Shown here piece by piece: positions 23,396 through 34,000 of a stretch of 64,000 nucleotides of DNA. The translations under genes and the position numbers were made by a program. The notes under the pieces are model-generated. The model saw nothing but the letters and a program-made list of their open reading frames with translations. It had not been told where the DNA came from and did not search any database. Source of the DNA: Anastatus disparis (taxonomy: Eukaryota > Arthropoda > Insecta > Hymenoptera > Eupelmidae); the NCBI GenBank assembly GCA_017163975.1, contig JAFFSR010000015.1:1866501-1930500 (forward strand). Direction: 5' to 3'. Position 1 is the stretch's first letter, and every line of letters starts with the position of its first letter.

Positions 23396-24529
23396 TATAA
23401 CGACTGTTAATATTATCTCGCGCTACCCCAGATTAAAAAAAGAAACATCAAAATCGGTTAATATTTCACTGAGATATAGAAAATTTTTTCACAAGACAAA
23501 TTTGAAGTAATCGAAAAAATTTTTTCTGTACTCGCGAAAGATGACGCGTTCCTCCCCTCTTCAAAAAGAATTGAAACTATACATACTTAAAAACAATCTT
23601 TTAAGGTTTTAAAAAACTGATTTTAATATCAGAAATGATCTTATATCAAAGTTCAAGTATTAAAGGATCTGTCATTAAAATTTCATTCCTTAATCTTTGT
23701 AAATAAACAAATGGCGAATTTAAAAAAAAAAAAAATTATCTCAGCTCCTAATTGTCACAGAATAACGTTTTTTTTTTAAAATAAGCGTTAAAATTTAAGC
23801 AACAAGAATAAAAAAGTTGCATTTAAATATTTTTATTTTTTCATATATAAATTTAAAAAACAATTAAGAAAAAAATTTTTTTTTTTTCGATCGCCATTTA
23901 AACAGCAAAAATAATAAAAATGTCAATCAAACTTTTTATTTTCACTAAATATAAGTGTCAAAGAGCATAAATGACAATGGTCATTTCTTTCTAAAATGAC
24001 CGCAATAGGGTCCATTTGAGGCCTACATTTTACCTCTTTTTAGTGAACAAATTGAATATCTCATAAAAAAATTAATATTTTTTGCTAAAAAAATTATGGG
24101 AACTTAAGGATGATAGAAGGCAACTTTTTACAAAGTTACAAGCATGTAGCTCTTTTTTTTTATGGAATAAAAAATTATTGAACATTTAACGATTTTTGAC
24201 TATATTTTTGCGATTATTTAAATAAATTATTAACGAAATTTAATGTAATAGGGCTTAAACTATTCGTCTTCAAGACCCTTATAAGTATTATAAATTTCAT
24301 ATACCCTATTAAAAAACGAAAAAAGCTAGATCCAAAAAACAACGATTTTTTCACAATTTTTTACATAAAAACGTTGTTTAAAAAAATATGCCAGCCCAAA
24401 TTTTGAGGGTCTTTCTAAATTTTAATATCTTTTGACCTAATGAACTCATTTTTCACTTCAGTTACCTGTTACTAATTAAGTCAAATTTTAAAGTTTTTCG
24501 AGCTAATTCTACTGGTCTAATTGTCCGCT
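23396..24529. other. AT-rich DNA without a recognisable gene
   Basis: Homopolymer-rich sequence with stops in all frames. I see no inverted repeat of note, no pol III boxes and no coding region. It lies within intron 1 of the transposase gene. Confidence 0.5.
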
Positions 24530-24835
24530 CCCAATGCTTTAGCTTGTACTAATTGCCACGAAGATTATTCAGTTAAATTTTCAAATAAATTCATTCATTA
24601 GTTTCTCGGAATTTTGGGTTTCAGTATGATATGTTAGAATTTTTAGATTTTGTACAATAAACCCAATGTTAGGAAAAACTAATGAATGAATTCATTCGAA
24701 AATTTAACTAAATAATATTCGTAGTAAATACTACAAGTTAATGCATTTCTTTTCTTAGAATTTTGCAATAAAATAAGAAGATTATCATTATTTAAGAGAA
24801 CAGGTGTAGTATCGGTTTTACATCTCCTTAACCCT
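24530..24835. mobile_element. MITE copy, TTAAGGAGATGTAAAA family (palindromic)
   Basis: Read on the minus strand it begins TTAAGGAGATGTAAAACCG at 24833. The internal inverted repeat is clear: CGAAGATTATTCAGTTAAAT (24560) pairs with ATTTAACTAAATAATATTCG (ending about 24722). It is the best preserved of three copies (5805, here, 26905). Confidence 0.65.
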
Positions 24836-25124
24836 TACAGTCACAGGAGCCGATATATATACCTAATTTTCTTTTTTTTTACCTTAATATTTTTGCAATA
24901 TCATGCTTGATTCTTAGATTTTTTGTATTTTTAGATACACATAGCCTTACTATTTATAATGCTGATGATATTTTATAAATTTATAACTATTAATTATTAT
25001 TATAAACAAATACATACAAAAAAAAGTGAATTGAATTGCATGACTGAAAGGGTTAAACAATGAAAAAGGTTTATGCCCAATCGTATTACCAAAAGAATTT
25101 AAAGACTGCTGTGATTTGATAGCA

Positions 25125-25434
25125 TAATGTTAAAATATCCACGAATTTCGTTTTTATACACTTACAAAAAATAATTTTATAAATATAACCAACTGGAAAT
25201 TAATGGAAATTGTTTATTAATATCTAATTAAACAATAAATAAAGTTTTGGTTATATCGTATTACCGCATCGATTTTAAAATCGTTCCGGTAATACGATTT
25301 TGCCGAAACTTTATTTTTGTATAATTAGATATTAGATATTAATGAACAATTTCCATCGATTTCCAATTGGTTATATTTATAAAGTTATTCTTTATAAGTG
25401 TTTAAAAACGAAATACGTGTATGTTTTAACATTA
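25125..25434. mobile_element. 310-bp palindromic MITE with ATATAACCAACTGGAAA words
   Basis: Ends TAATGTTAAAATATCCACG and CGTGTATGTTTTAACATTA are inverted copies. ATATAACCAACTGGAAAT (25187) pairs with ATTTCCAATTGGTTATAT. A central hairpin is formed by CGTATTACCG / CGGTAATACG around 25283. It sits just downstream of exon 1 of the transposase. The same 17-bp word is the hallmark of the 184-bp array at 37650-42560. Confidence 0.75.
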
Positions 25435-25489
25435 ATAACAATTATTTTTATAATTAATATTTCCAGATATTATAGAAAATTCAAATAAC

Positions 25490-25653
25490 CTTAATCGCTG
25501 GAATGCTCTTTCAATTGTAGCTGGTGTTGGATGCTGCTCATTCGGAAAGGTTTCCGCATATATCTCCGCAGCTCGACGAGAAACATAATTGGCTTGGCCA
25601 TAAATTGCAACCATATATGCATACTCTCTGTTAGTATAAATAGGGTGTGCCAT
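25490..25653 (-). CDS. Tc1/mariner-type transposase exon 1 (DUF4817-like N-terminus)
   Basis: The exon encodes the first 54 residues plus two bases (MAHPIYTNREYAYMVAIYG onward). The pattern YTNREY..M..IYG.A......AA.IYAE.FPN..HP....I...FQRLR is that of the DUF4817 domain that opens a family of arthropod Tc1/mariner-like transposases. The exon ends at AAG|GTTATT in phase 2. Exon 2 at 14904 supplies the missing base and continues RDTGSV, which fits the family pattern RL-R-x-TGSV. I therefore treat 25490-25653 and 12794-14904 as one gene with a 10.6-kb first intron. The upstream ATG at 25668 is possible but less family-like. Both parts could instead be relics of two copies. Confidence 0.7.
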
Positions 25654-25734
25654 TGTCACTATAATCACTATATTTATCGCGAAAATGAAATAACTTATGC
25701 AATCACGTCAATGTACGCGGATAACAATATTTGA

Positions 25735-26904
25735 TTATAGAAGTAAATTTCATGGAGTAAAATAATCGAACAAAAGAAAAACGGAATAGATCGTATAAGA
25801 GGTTAAGCGTCAATTTCACAGCAAACCACATATGATATTTAAATGAACTGTTCGTAAGCGGACTATGTTAAAGTTATAGTTAATTATGTTTTATTGTAAA
25901 TTATAAAAATATTGATTCAATTATGCGCAATGATGATAAAAATTGCATTAAAGATCTTAAATCTGTAAGTTATGCCTTTTTTAATCCAACATTATCGATG
26001 TTTGTTAACTTGTTTGTAGCTTTCATAAGATATTTTCGGGAAATTTAAAATAATGAAAATGTTGCCTGATTCAAGTTAGACCCTTCTTGTATGTTCTGTA
26101 TCATTTAAACATACGTAGACAAGTTTTTATTGTTCTATATTTTATAAACATATAAAGGATATATCTCCTAGATACATTTTCAATCATAATTTCAAAAATG
26201 GCCTAACTCCAGTTAGATCCTTATTCCACGCGACCCAACATATATGTTTCCATAAACATTCTGTTGGATGGATTGTGTAATAATGATATGTATTATTTAT
26301 AAAATATTTCATTGTATTATTTCAAAAAGGAATATACCCCAGACATAGCATTATTGCATAAACCTTTCAGTGAAATGATTTTAAAAGGAGCCGTGAATTT
26401 TTTTGATGATGATACATGAATATTTTTATAAATCTTCTGTTCAAAGGATTCTGTAATAATTATATGAACGATGAAAATAATCTTTTAATGAAAGGTTTCA
26501 GCAAAAATTTCTTGAATCCTTTTGAAACATTAAAATGAAAGATTTAAACAAGGTTCTTTTGCAACTTTTCAAAATGTTTTCTAAAACCTTGCAGAAACTT
26601 TACAGATGATGTATTTGATTTTTACAATTTTATTTTTTTATTTAATATTTTGTTTAACTATCAAATAATTTTACGAAAGAACGCTTAATATTATAACGCA
26701 TAAAAACGCATGAAAAAATTTTCGACCTGTCTGGGACGCGAACCCATGATCCCTAGAACACGAAGCAAAAATAATTAATAGGCTGATATATTTCTGTCTA
26801 AATTGGCATTTCTTGTATAAAAATGATATCTAACAAGAAAAGAATTATGCATACAAAATTATGGATCACTCAATTTTATTTTCTTGATAATTCATTAATT
26901 GTTT
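25735..26904. other. AT-rich DNA, no gene; weak tRNA-like patch
   Basis: No coding region is supported. On the minus strand at about 26695-26770 there is a T-arm-like sequence, GGGTTCGCGTCCCAGACAGG, preceded by a poor box A. It looks like a decayed tRNA-derived SINE head. Two loosely related AGTTAGA(C/T)CCTT words occur near 26075 and 26212. Confidence 0.4.
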
Positions 26905-27240
26905 AGAGTGATGTAAAACCGGACACTACATCTATACTAAGAATTATTTATCATCTTCTTGTTTAATTACGAAGTTCCAAAAAACGAGATACATCAGCTT
27001 GTATTATGTATGATGGTAATTGTTTAGTTGAATTTTCAAATAAATCGGTTTATTAATTACAAAAAATATCGAGTTTCAATATTTGAGGGTATAAAAATAA
27101 TGTTAAAAAACTTGAAATTTTTTATAAATAATGAATGATTTTACTTTAAAATTAAATTAAATAATAATGACGGAATTTACTGAAAACTAATAAATTTTTT
27201 TCCTTAAAATTTGCAATGAAATATAAAAATAGCAAACATT
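26905..27240. mobile_element. diverged MITE copy, TTAAGGAGATGTAAAA family
   Basis: GTGATGTAAAACCGGACACTAC at the left and AGTTGAATTTTCAAATAAATC inside align with the copy at 24530-24835. The right half is decayed. Confidence 0.45.
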
Positions 27241-27289
27241 CTTTAAATATCCAAAAATAGTAAACCTTGCCAAAATCTAATCTTTTCTT

Positions 27290-27640
27290 GTAAGTTTCTA
27301 GTAACCTTTCAAAAAACATTGCCAAAGCCATTCACTGCAAGATTTCCATAAGTTTCTTTTAAAATATTTCACAAGCATTCCACAAAAACTTTCAAAAACG
27401 TTCTCCAAAACCTTTCAACAACCTTACAGTGAAAGGTCCCATTAACGTTTTTATGTCTAAGCAGATTTCCTTGCAAAAGGTTTCAAGAAAGGTTCAAAAG
27501 TATTTTCTGAAAAGTTTAAGAAACTTTTATTGTAAGCTTTCAGTAACTTTTCGAAAAATATTGCTAAAACCTTATACTGAAATGTTTCAAAAAGGTATTT
27601 TTAAAGATTTCACAAACATTCCATGATTTCACAAACATCC
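27290..27640. repeat. CCTTTCA..TGAAAGG word block (AGCATGAAA family)
   Basis: Near-palindromic words (ACAGTGAAAGGT, AAGTTTCTAGTAACC, AACTTTCAAAAACGTT) correspond, inverted, to 11700-11946. The 65-residue ORF at 27429-27626 reads through these repeats and is not a gene. Confidence 0.6.
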
Positions 27641-28056
27641 CCGGAAGATTCTTATGGGTTTCTAGGTCCCGGTGAAATTTGATAATAGTATGACCAAATT
27701 GTAGCTTATTTTTTTCTGAACATAAGTCTCCATGGGCTCAAGTCCCGAAAATGCACAGATTTTAAGTAAATAATGATTAAAGTCGTTGATTTCTGGAAAG
27801 GTTAGAGTGACCGAAGGCGTAACTTCAATTGTTCGATATGCTCATTATATAGTTGTTATTTCAATAATTTATTAAAATAATTTTATGTTTCATAAACTTA
27901 GAATTATATAACATATATTTTTTTAAAATAATTTTAAAAAAACTTGTAACATAGAATTATTACACTATTATTATATACAATAAAATTATTAAAAAAATTA
28001 TTAAATTATTAAATTATTTTTCAAATATTTTATAATAAGAAAAAATACCATTTGAT

Positions 28057-29845
28057 GTGTTTATGGTTCATGGGTTTATAATTTTTTAGTTTATGGGTTT
28101 ATGGTTTATGGGTATATCGTTTATGGGGATATGGTTTATGGGTTTATAGTTCATGGTTTATGGGGATATGGTTTATGGGTTTATAGTTCATGGTTTATGG
28201 GTATATGGTTTATGGGTTTATGGGTTTATGAGTTTATGGTTTATAGGTTTATGGGTTTATGGTTTATGGGTTTATGGTTTATGGGTTTACGGTTTATGGG
28301 TTTATGGTTTATGGGTTTATGCTTTAAGGGTCTATGGGTTTATGGCTCATAGGTTTACGGTTTATAGGTCTATGATTTATGGGTTTATAGGTTTATGGGT
28401 TTATGGGTTTACGGTTTATGGGTTCATGGTTTATGGGTTTATGCTTTAAGGGCCTATGTGTTTATGGGTTTATGACTCATGGGTTTACGGTTTATAGGTC
28501 TATGATTTATGGGTTTATGCTTTAAGGGTCTATGGGTTTATGGGGTTCTGGTTCTTGGATTTAGGTTTTTGGTTTATGGGTTTATAGTTTACGGGTTTAT
28601 GGTTTATAAGTTTATGGGTTTATGGGTTTATGGTTTATGGGTTTATGCTTTGAGGGTCTATGGGTTTATGGTTCATCGGTTAACGGTTTATGGTTTTAAG
28701 GTTTATGGGTTTAGGGTTTATGGGTTATGGTTTATGGGTTTATGGTTTATAGGTTTACGGTTTATGGGTTTATGGGTTCAGGCTTTAAGGGTCTATGGGT
28801 TTATGGTTTATGGGTTTATGGATTTCTGGTTCTTGGATTTGGGTTTTTGGTTTATAGTTTACGGGTTTATGGGTTTATGGGTTTATGGTTTATGGGTTTA
28901 TGGGTTTATGGGTTTATGGTTTATGGGCTTATGGTTTATGGGCTTATGGTTTATTGGTTTATGGGTTTATGGGTTTATGGTTTATGGGTTTATGGTTTAT
29001 GGGTTTATGGTTTATGGGTTTATGGTTTATGGGTTTATGGTTTATGGGTTTATGGTTTATGGGTTTATGGTTTATGGGTTTAGGGTTTATGGGCTTATAA
29101 TTTATGGGTTTATGGGTTTATGGTTTGTGAATTTATGGTTTATAGGTTTATGGGTTTATGGGTTATGGGTTCATAGTTTATAGTTTTATGGCTTTACTAT
29201 ATATGGGTTTATTATTTATGGTTTTATTGTTTATGGATTTATGGGTTTATGGTTTATGAGTTTATGGTTTATGGGTTTATGCTTGGAGGGTTTATGAGTT
29301 TATGGTTTATGGGTTTATGGTTTATGGGTTTATGCTTATGGTTCTTAGATTTGGGTTTACGGGTTTATGGTTTATGAGTTTATGGTTTATGGGTTTATGC
29401 TTTAAGGGTTTATCGGTTTGTGGTTTATGTGCTTATGGTTCTTGGATTTGGGTTTACGGGTTTATGGTTTATGGGTTTATGGTTTATAGGTTTATGGGTT
29501 TATGGTTTATGGGTTTATGGCTTTATGGGTTTGTGGTTTATGGGTTTATGGGTTTGTGGTTTATGGGTTTATGGTTTATGGGTTTATGATTTATGGGTTA
29601 ATGGGTTAATGGTTTATGGTTCTTGGATTTGGGTTTATGCTTTATGGAATTATAGTTTATGGGTTTATGGTTTATGGGTTTATGGTTTATGGGTTTATGG
29701 TTTATAACTTTACGAGTTATGGGTTTATAAGTTTACGATTTATGGGTTCATAGTTTATAGGTTTATTACTTTACGCTTTATGGGTTTATTATTGACGGTT
29801 TTATTGTTTATGGGTTTAGGGTTTATGGGTTTATGGTTTATGCGT
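28057..29845 (+). repeat. 1.8-kb GGTTTATGG minisatellite
   Basis: Almost pure GGTTTATGGGTTTAT variants, about 7-15 bp per unit, with strong G/T-versus-A/C strand asymmetry: the plus strand is nearly devoid of C. Occasional interruptions (GGTTCTTGGATTTGGG, GCTTTAAGGGTCTATG) recur and mark higher-order duplications. All three plus frames stay open for long stretches because the repeat lacks stops, producing artificial MVYGF-type ORFs. It ends exactly where the link segment begins. Confidence 0.95.
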
Positions 29846-30470
29846 AAAATGAATGTAATAATTATGAGTGCGAGTATTCGATTCTATGAACAACTCAAAT
29901 AAATCACTTGACTCTACGATTTCGTGTCTGAAATTGATCGAGTTACTCGAGAAAAATATGAATAACTCGAATTGTTCGTAACAATATGAGCTACTCAGAG
30001 TACTCGAATGAATCGAATTATTCAAAGAAATATGAATTACTCTAATAACTCAAGTTACTCAAAAATATAGGTTGTTTTTTTATTAATATTTTTTGTAGAA
30101 ACTAGTTTATCTTTTATTTATTTTTTGGAGCGGGGGCTTCCCCTTCCCGCCAACTCCGGTAAGTGCTTTGCCACATTTTTATTTTCATGTTATCATATAT
30201 TGATGCCGCTGCTTCACGTATTATTAACAAATGTATACTCAATGCGGCTGAATATGACGCCCGTCGTGTATGAAACAGTAATATATTAACCACGGAAGTG
30301 AAGTTGTTTTTGACCTCGTCTTTATTGTCGCGTCTCAAGCATAAATCACGTATTCTACTCCCTTGGTTAACAATGTATTCTCCTATTTCCTTAATATCGA
30401 CATTTCTTTTGACTCGAAAAATATTTTGCTAATATAAGTTGTTTAAGGTTGTACAGTTTAACGATTCAAT
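29846..30470 (+). repeat. link segment, fuller left copy
   Basis: Reverse complement of 56994-57625. It starts with GTAAAATGAATGTAATAATTA, passes through the ACTCGAGTTACTCGAA words, a GC-rich GGGGGCTTCCCC patch and a GACGCCCGTCGTG-containing unique stretch, and ends AGTTTAACGATTCAAT. The 30114-30338 and 57150-57347 ORFs are inverted images of one another. They might be a relic ORF conserved between arms, but no domain was seen. Confidence 0.8.
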
Positions 30471-31012
30471 TATAATTATCACTACGTAACTATATGACTG
30501 TAATGACATAAAATCATCACAACAGTTTTACATTAATAATAGTTATTACTACGTAACAATAGTAATGACTATAATCACGTATAATCATCATTACAGTTTT
30601 ATAATCAATCATAGTTATTATACGTAACTATAGTATTGACTATAATCACCAATATTCATCACCACAGTTTAATAATCAATTGTAGTTATTACCACGAAAC
30701 TATAGTAATGACTATAGTCACCTATAATCATCACTACAATTATATAATCAATTAGTGATTATAATTAATGATTATATTCACCTATAATCATTACAACAGT
30801 TTTATAATCAATTCTAGTTATTACCACAAAATTATAGTTAAGACTATAATCACCAACAATCATCACTACAGTCATACATTCATTTTTAGTTATTGCTACG
30901 TAATTATAGTAATTACTATAATCACGTATAATCATCATTACAGTTTTATAATCAATCGTAGTTATTATTACATCACTATAGTATTGACTATAATCACCAA
31001 TAATCATCACCA
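30470..31012. repeat. about 72-bp tandem array, AGTTATTACTACGTAACTATAG
   Basis: Six to seven units with landmarks AGTTATTACTACGTAAC and ACTATAATCACC at about 30541, 30614, 30684, 30806, 30888 and 30960. The words ACTATAGTAATGACTATAG and TACGTA are self-complementary. Fragments of the array follow the link copy at 10570-10700 but are missing from the right arm. The opposed ORFs 30765-31013 and 30768-31142 are products of the repeat. Confidence 0.8.
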
Positions 31013-31013
31013 C

Positions 31014-34000
31014 AGTTCGTGCGCTTCATTTAGCATACGCTATATTCAGCACACGCTGATTTTTCCATTTCGCGCTAGATTTAGCACACGCTTATTTGAG
31101 CAGAATCTAGTCTTAGCATACGCTGGATTTAGCGAACGCTAATTTCAGCAGACGCTAATTTCGGAAGATGCTATATTTAGCACCGGCTAATATTGCTAGT
31201 TATTGCTAGATTTAGCGCACGCTAATATTCCCATTCAACGCTGGATTTAGCGAACGTTAATTTTAGCTGACGCTAATTTTAGAAAATGCTATATTTAGCA
31301 CTAGCTAATATTGCTCGTTATTGCTAGATAAGGCGCACCCTAATTTAAGCAGTCTCAAGTATTAGCACACGCTAATTCTGCTAGAAATATTTAAATTTAG
31401 CACACGCTAGTATTAGTAGACTCTAGTTTTAGCACACGCTAACATTGCAAACCTACGCTGGTTTTAGCGTGAGCTACTTTTAGCATACGCTATATTCAGC
31501 ACACGCTGATTTTTCCATTACATGCTAGAATTAGCACACGCTAATTTTAGCAGAATCCAACCTTCAAGCCAGCTGGATTTAGCGAACGCTAATTTTAGCA
31601 GCCGCTGATTTCAGAAGATGCTCTATTTATCACCGGCTAATATTGCTAGTTATTGCTAGATTTAGCGCACGCTAATATTTTTATTTCATGCTGGATTCAG
31701 CGATCGTGAATTAAAGCGGACACAAACATAGCACACGCTAACATCGCAAGCTTACGCTAGTTTTAGCGTGTGCTTCTTTTAGCATACGCTATATTCAGCA
31801 CAAGCAAATTTTTCCATTTTACGCTATATTTAGCAGACGCTAATTTTGTTAATGTGTGCTGGATTTAGCGCACGCTAGTTCTAGCAGACTCTCGTTTTTA
31901 CGCACACTAACATTGCAAGCCTACGCTGGTTTTAGCGTGCGCTTCTTTTAGCATACGCTATATTCAGCACACGCTAATTTTTCCATTACATGCTACATTT
32001 TGCACACTCTATTTTTAGCAGAATCCAGCCTTAGCGCCCGCTGGATTTAGCGATCGGTAATTTCAGAAAATGCTATATTTAGCACCGGCTAATATTGCTA
32101 TTTATTGCTATATTTAGCGCACGCTAATATTCTTATTTCATGCTGGATTCAGCGATCGTGAATTAAAGCAGACTCAAGCTTAGCGCACGTTATTTTCACA
32201 AATATATGCTAGTTTTAGCACACGCTAACATCGCAAGCTTACGCTAGTTTTAGCGTGTGCTTCTTTCAGCATACGCTATATTCAGCATACGCTAATTTTT
32301 CTATTTCATGCTAGATTTAGCACACGCTAATTTTGCTTATGTGTGCTAGATTTAGCGCACGCTAGTTCTAGCAGACTCGTTTTTGCGCACGCTAACATTG
32401 CAAGCCTACGCTGGTTTTAGCGTCAGCTTCTTTTAGCATACGTTATATACAGCACACGCTAATTTTTCCATTACATGCTACATTTAGCACACTCTAATTT
32501 TAGCAGAATCCAGCCTTAGCGCCCGCTGGATTTAGCGAACGGTAATTTCAGCAGATGCTAATTTCAGAAAATGCTATATTTAGCACTGGCTAATATTGCT
32601 AGTTATTGCTATATTTAACGCACGCTAATGATCTTATTTCATGCTGGATTCAGCGATCGTGAATTGAATCGGACTCAAGCTTAGCGCAGGTTATTTTCAC
32701 AAATAAATGCAAGTTTTAGCACACGCTAACATCGCAAGCTAACGCTAGTTTTAGCGTGTGCTTCTTTTAGCATCCGCTATATTCAGCACACGCTAATTTT
32801 TCTATTTCACGCTAGATTTAGCACACGCTAATTTTGCTAATGTGTGCTAAATTTAGCGCACGCTAGTTCTAGCAGACTCGTTTTTGCGCACGCTAACATT
32901 GCAAGCCTACGCTGGTTTTAGCGTCAGCTTCTTTTAGCATACGTTATATACAGCACACGCTAATTTTTCCATTACATGCTACATTTAGCACACTCTAATT
33001 TTAGCAGAATCCAGCCTTAGCGCCCGCTGGATTTAGCGAACGGTAATTTCAGCAGATGCTAATTTCAGAAAATGCTATATTTAGCACTGGCTAATATTGC
33101 TAGTTATTGCTATATTTAACGCACGCTAATGATCTTATTTCATGCTGGATTCAGCGATCGTGAATTGAATCGGACTCAAGCTTAGCGCAGGTTATTTTCA
33201 CAAATAAATGCAAGTTTTAGCACACGCTAACATCGCAAGCTAACGCTAGTTTTAGCGTGTGCTTCTTTTAGCATACGCTATATTCAGCACACGCTAATTT
33301 TTCTATTTCACGCTAGATTTAGCACACAATAATTTTGCTAATGTGTGCTAAATTTAGCGCACGCTAGTTCTAGCAGACTCGTTTTTTCGCACGCTAACAT
33401 TGCAAGCCTACGCTGGTTTTAGCGTCCGCTTTTTTTAGCATACGCTATATTCTGCACACGCTAATTTTCCCATTGCATGCTAGATTTAGCACACGCTAAT
33501 TTTAGCAGAATCAAACCTTAGCACCCGCTGGATTTAGCGAACGCTAATTTTAGCAGATGCTAATTTCAGAAAATGCTATATTTAGCACCGGCTAATATTG
33601 CTAGTTATTGCTATATTTAGCGCACGCTAATATTCTTATTTCATGCTGGATTCAGCGATCGTGAATCAAAGCGGACTCAAGCTTAGCGCACGTTATTTTC
33701 ACAAATAAATGCTAGTTTTAGCACACGCTAACATCGCGAGCTTACGCTAGTTTTAGCGTGTGCTTCTTTTAGCATACGCTATATTCAGCATACGCTAATT
33801 TTTCTATTTCATGCTAGATTTAGCACATGCTAATTTTGCTTATGTGTGCTAGATTTAGCGCACGCTAGTTCTAGCAGACTCGTTTTTTCGCACGCTAACA
33901 TTGCAAGCCTACGCTGGTTTTAGCGTTCGCTTCTTTCAGCGTACGCTATATTCAGCACACGCTAATTTTTCTATTACATGCTACATTTAGCACACTCTAA

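Noticed and set aside
28101..29707. Long overlapping ORFs encoding MVYGF / MGLWF repeats
   Set aside because: They read a stop-free minisatellite in all three plus frames; there is no start context, domain or codon bias.
28057..29845. Telomeric repeat, because TTTAGGG and TTTATGGG occur
   Set aside because: The array is internal and degenerate, with TTTATGG predominating and no terminal structure. Insect telomeres usually use TTAGG.
30765..31142. Paired ORFs on both strands in the 72-bp array
   Set aside because: Products of a repeat whose unit is free of stops; low-complexity Tyr/His/Ile composition.
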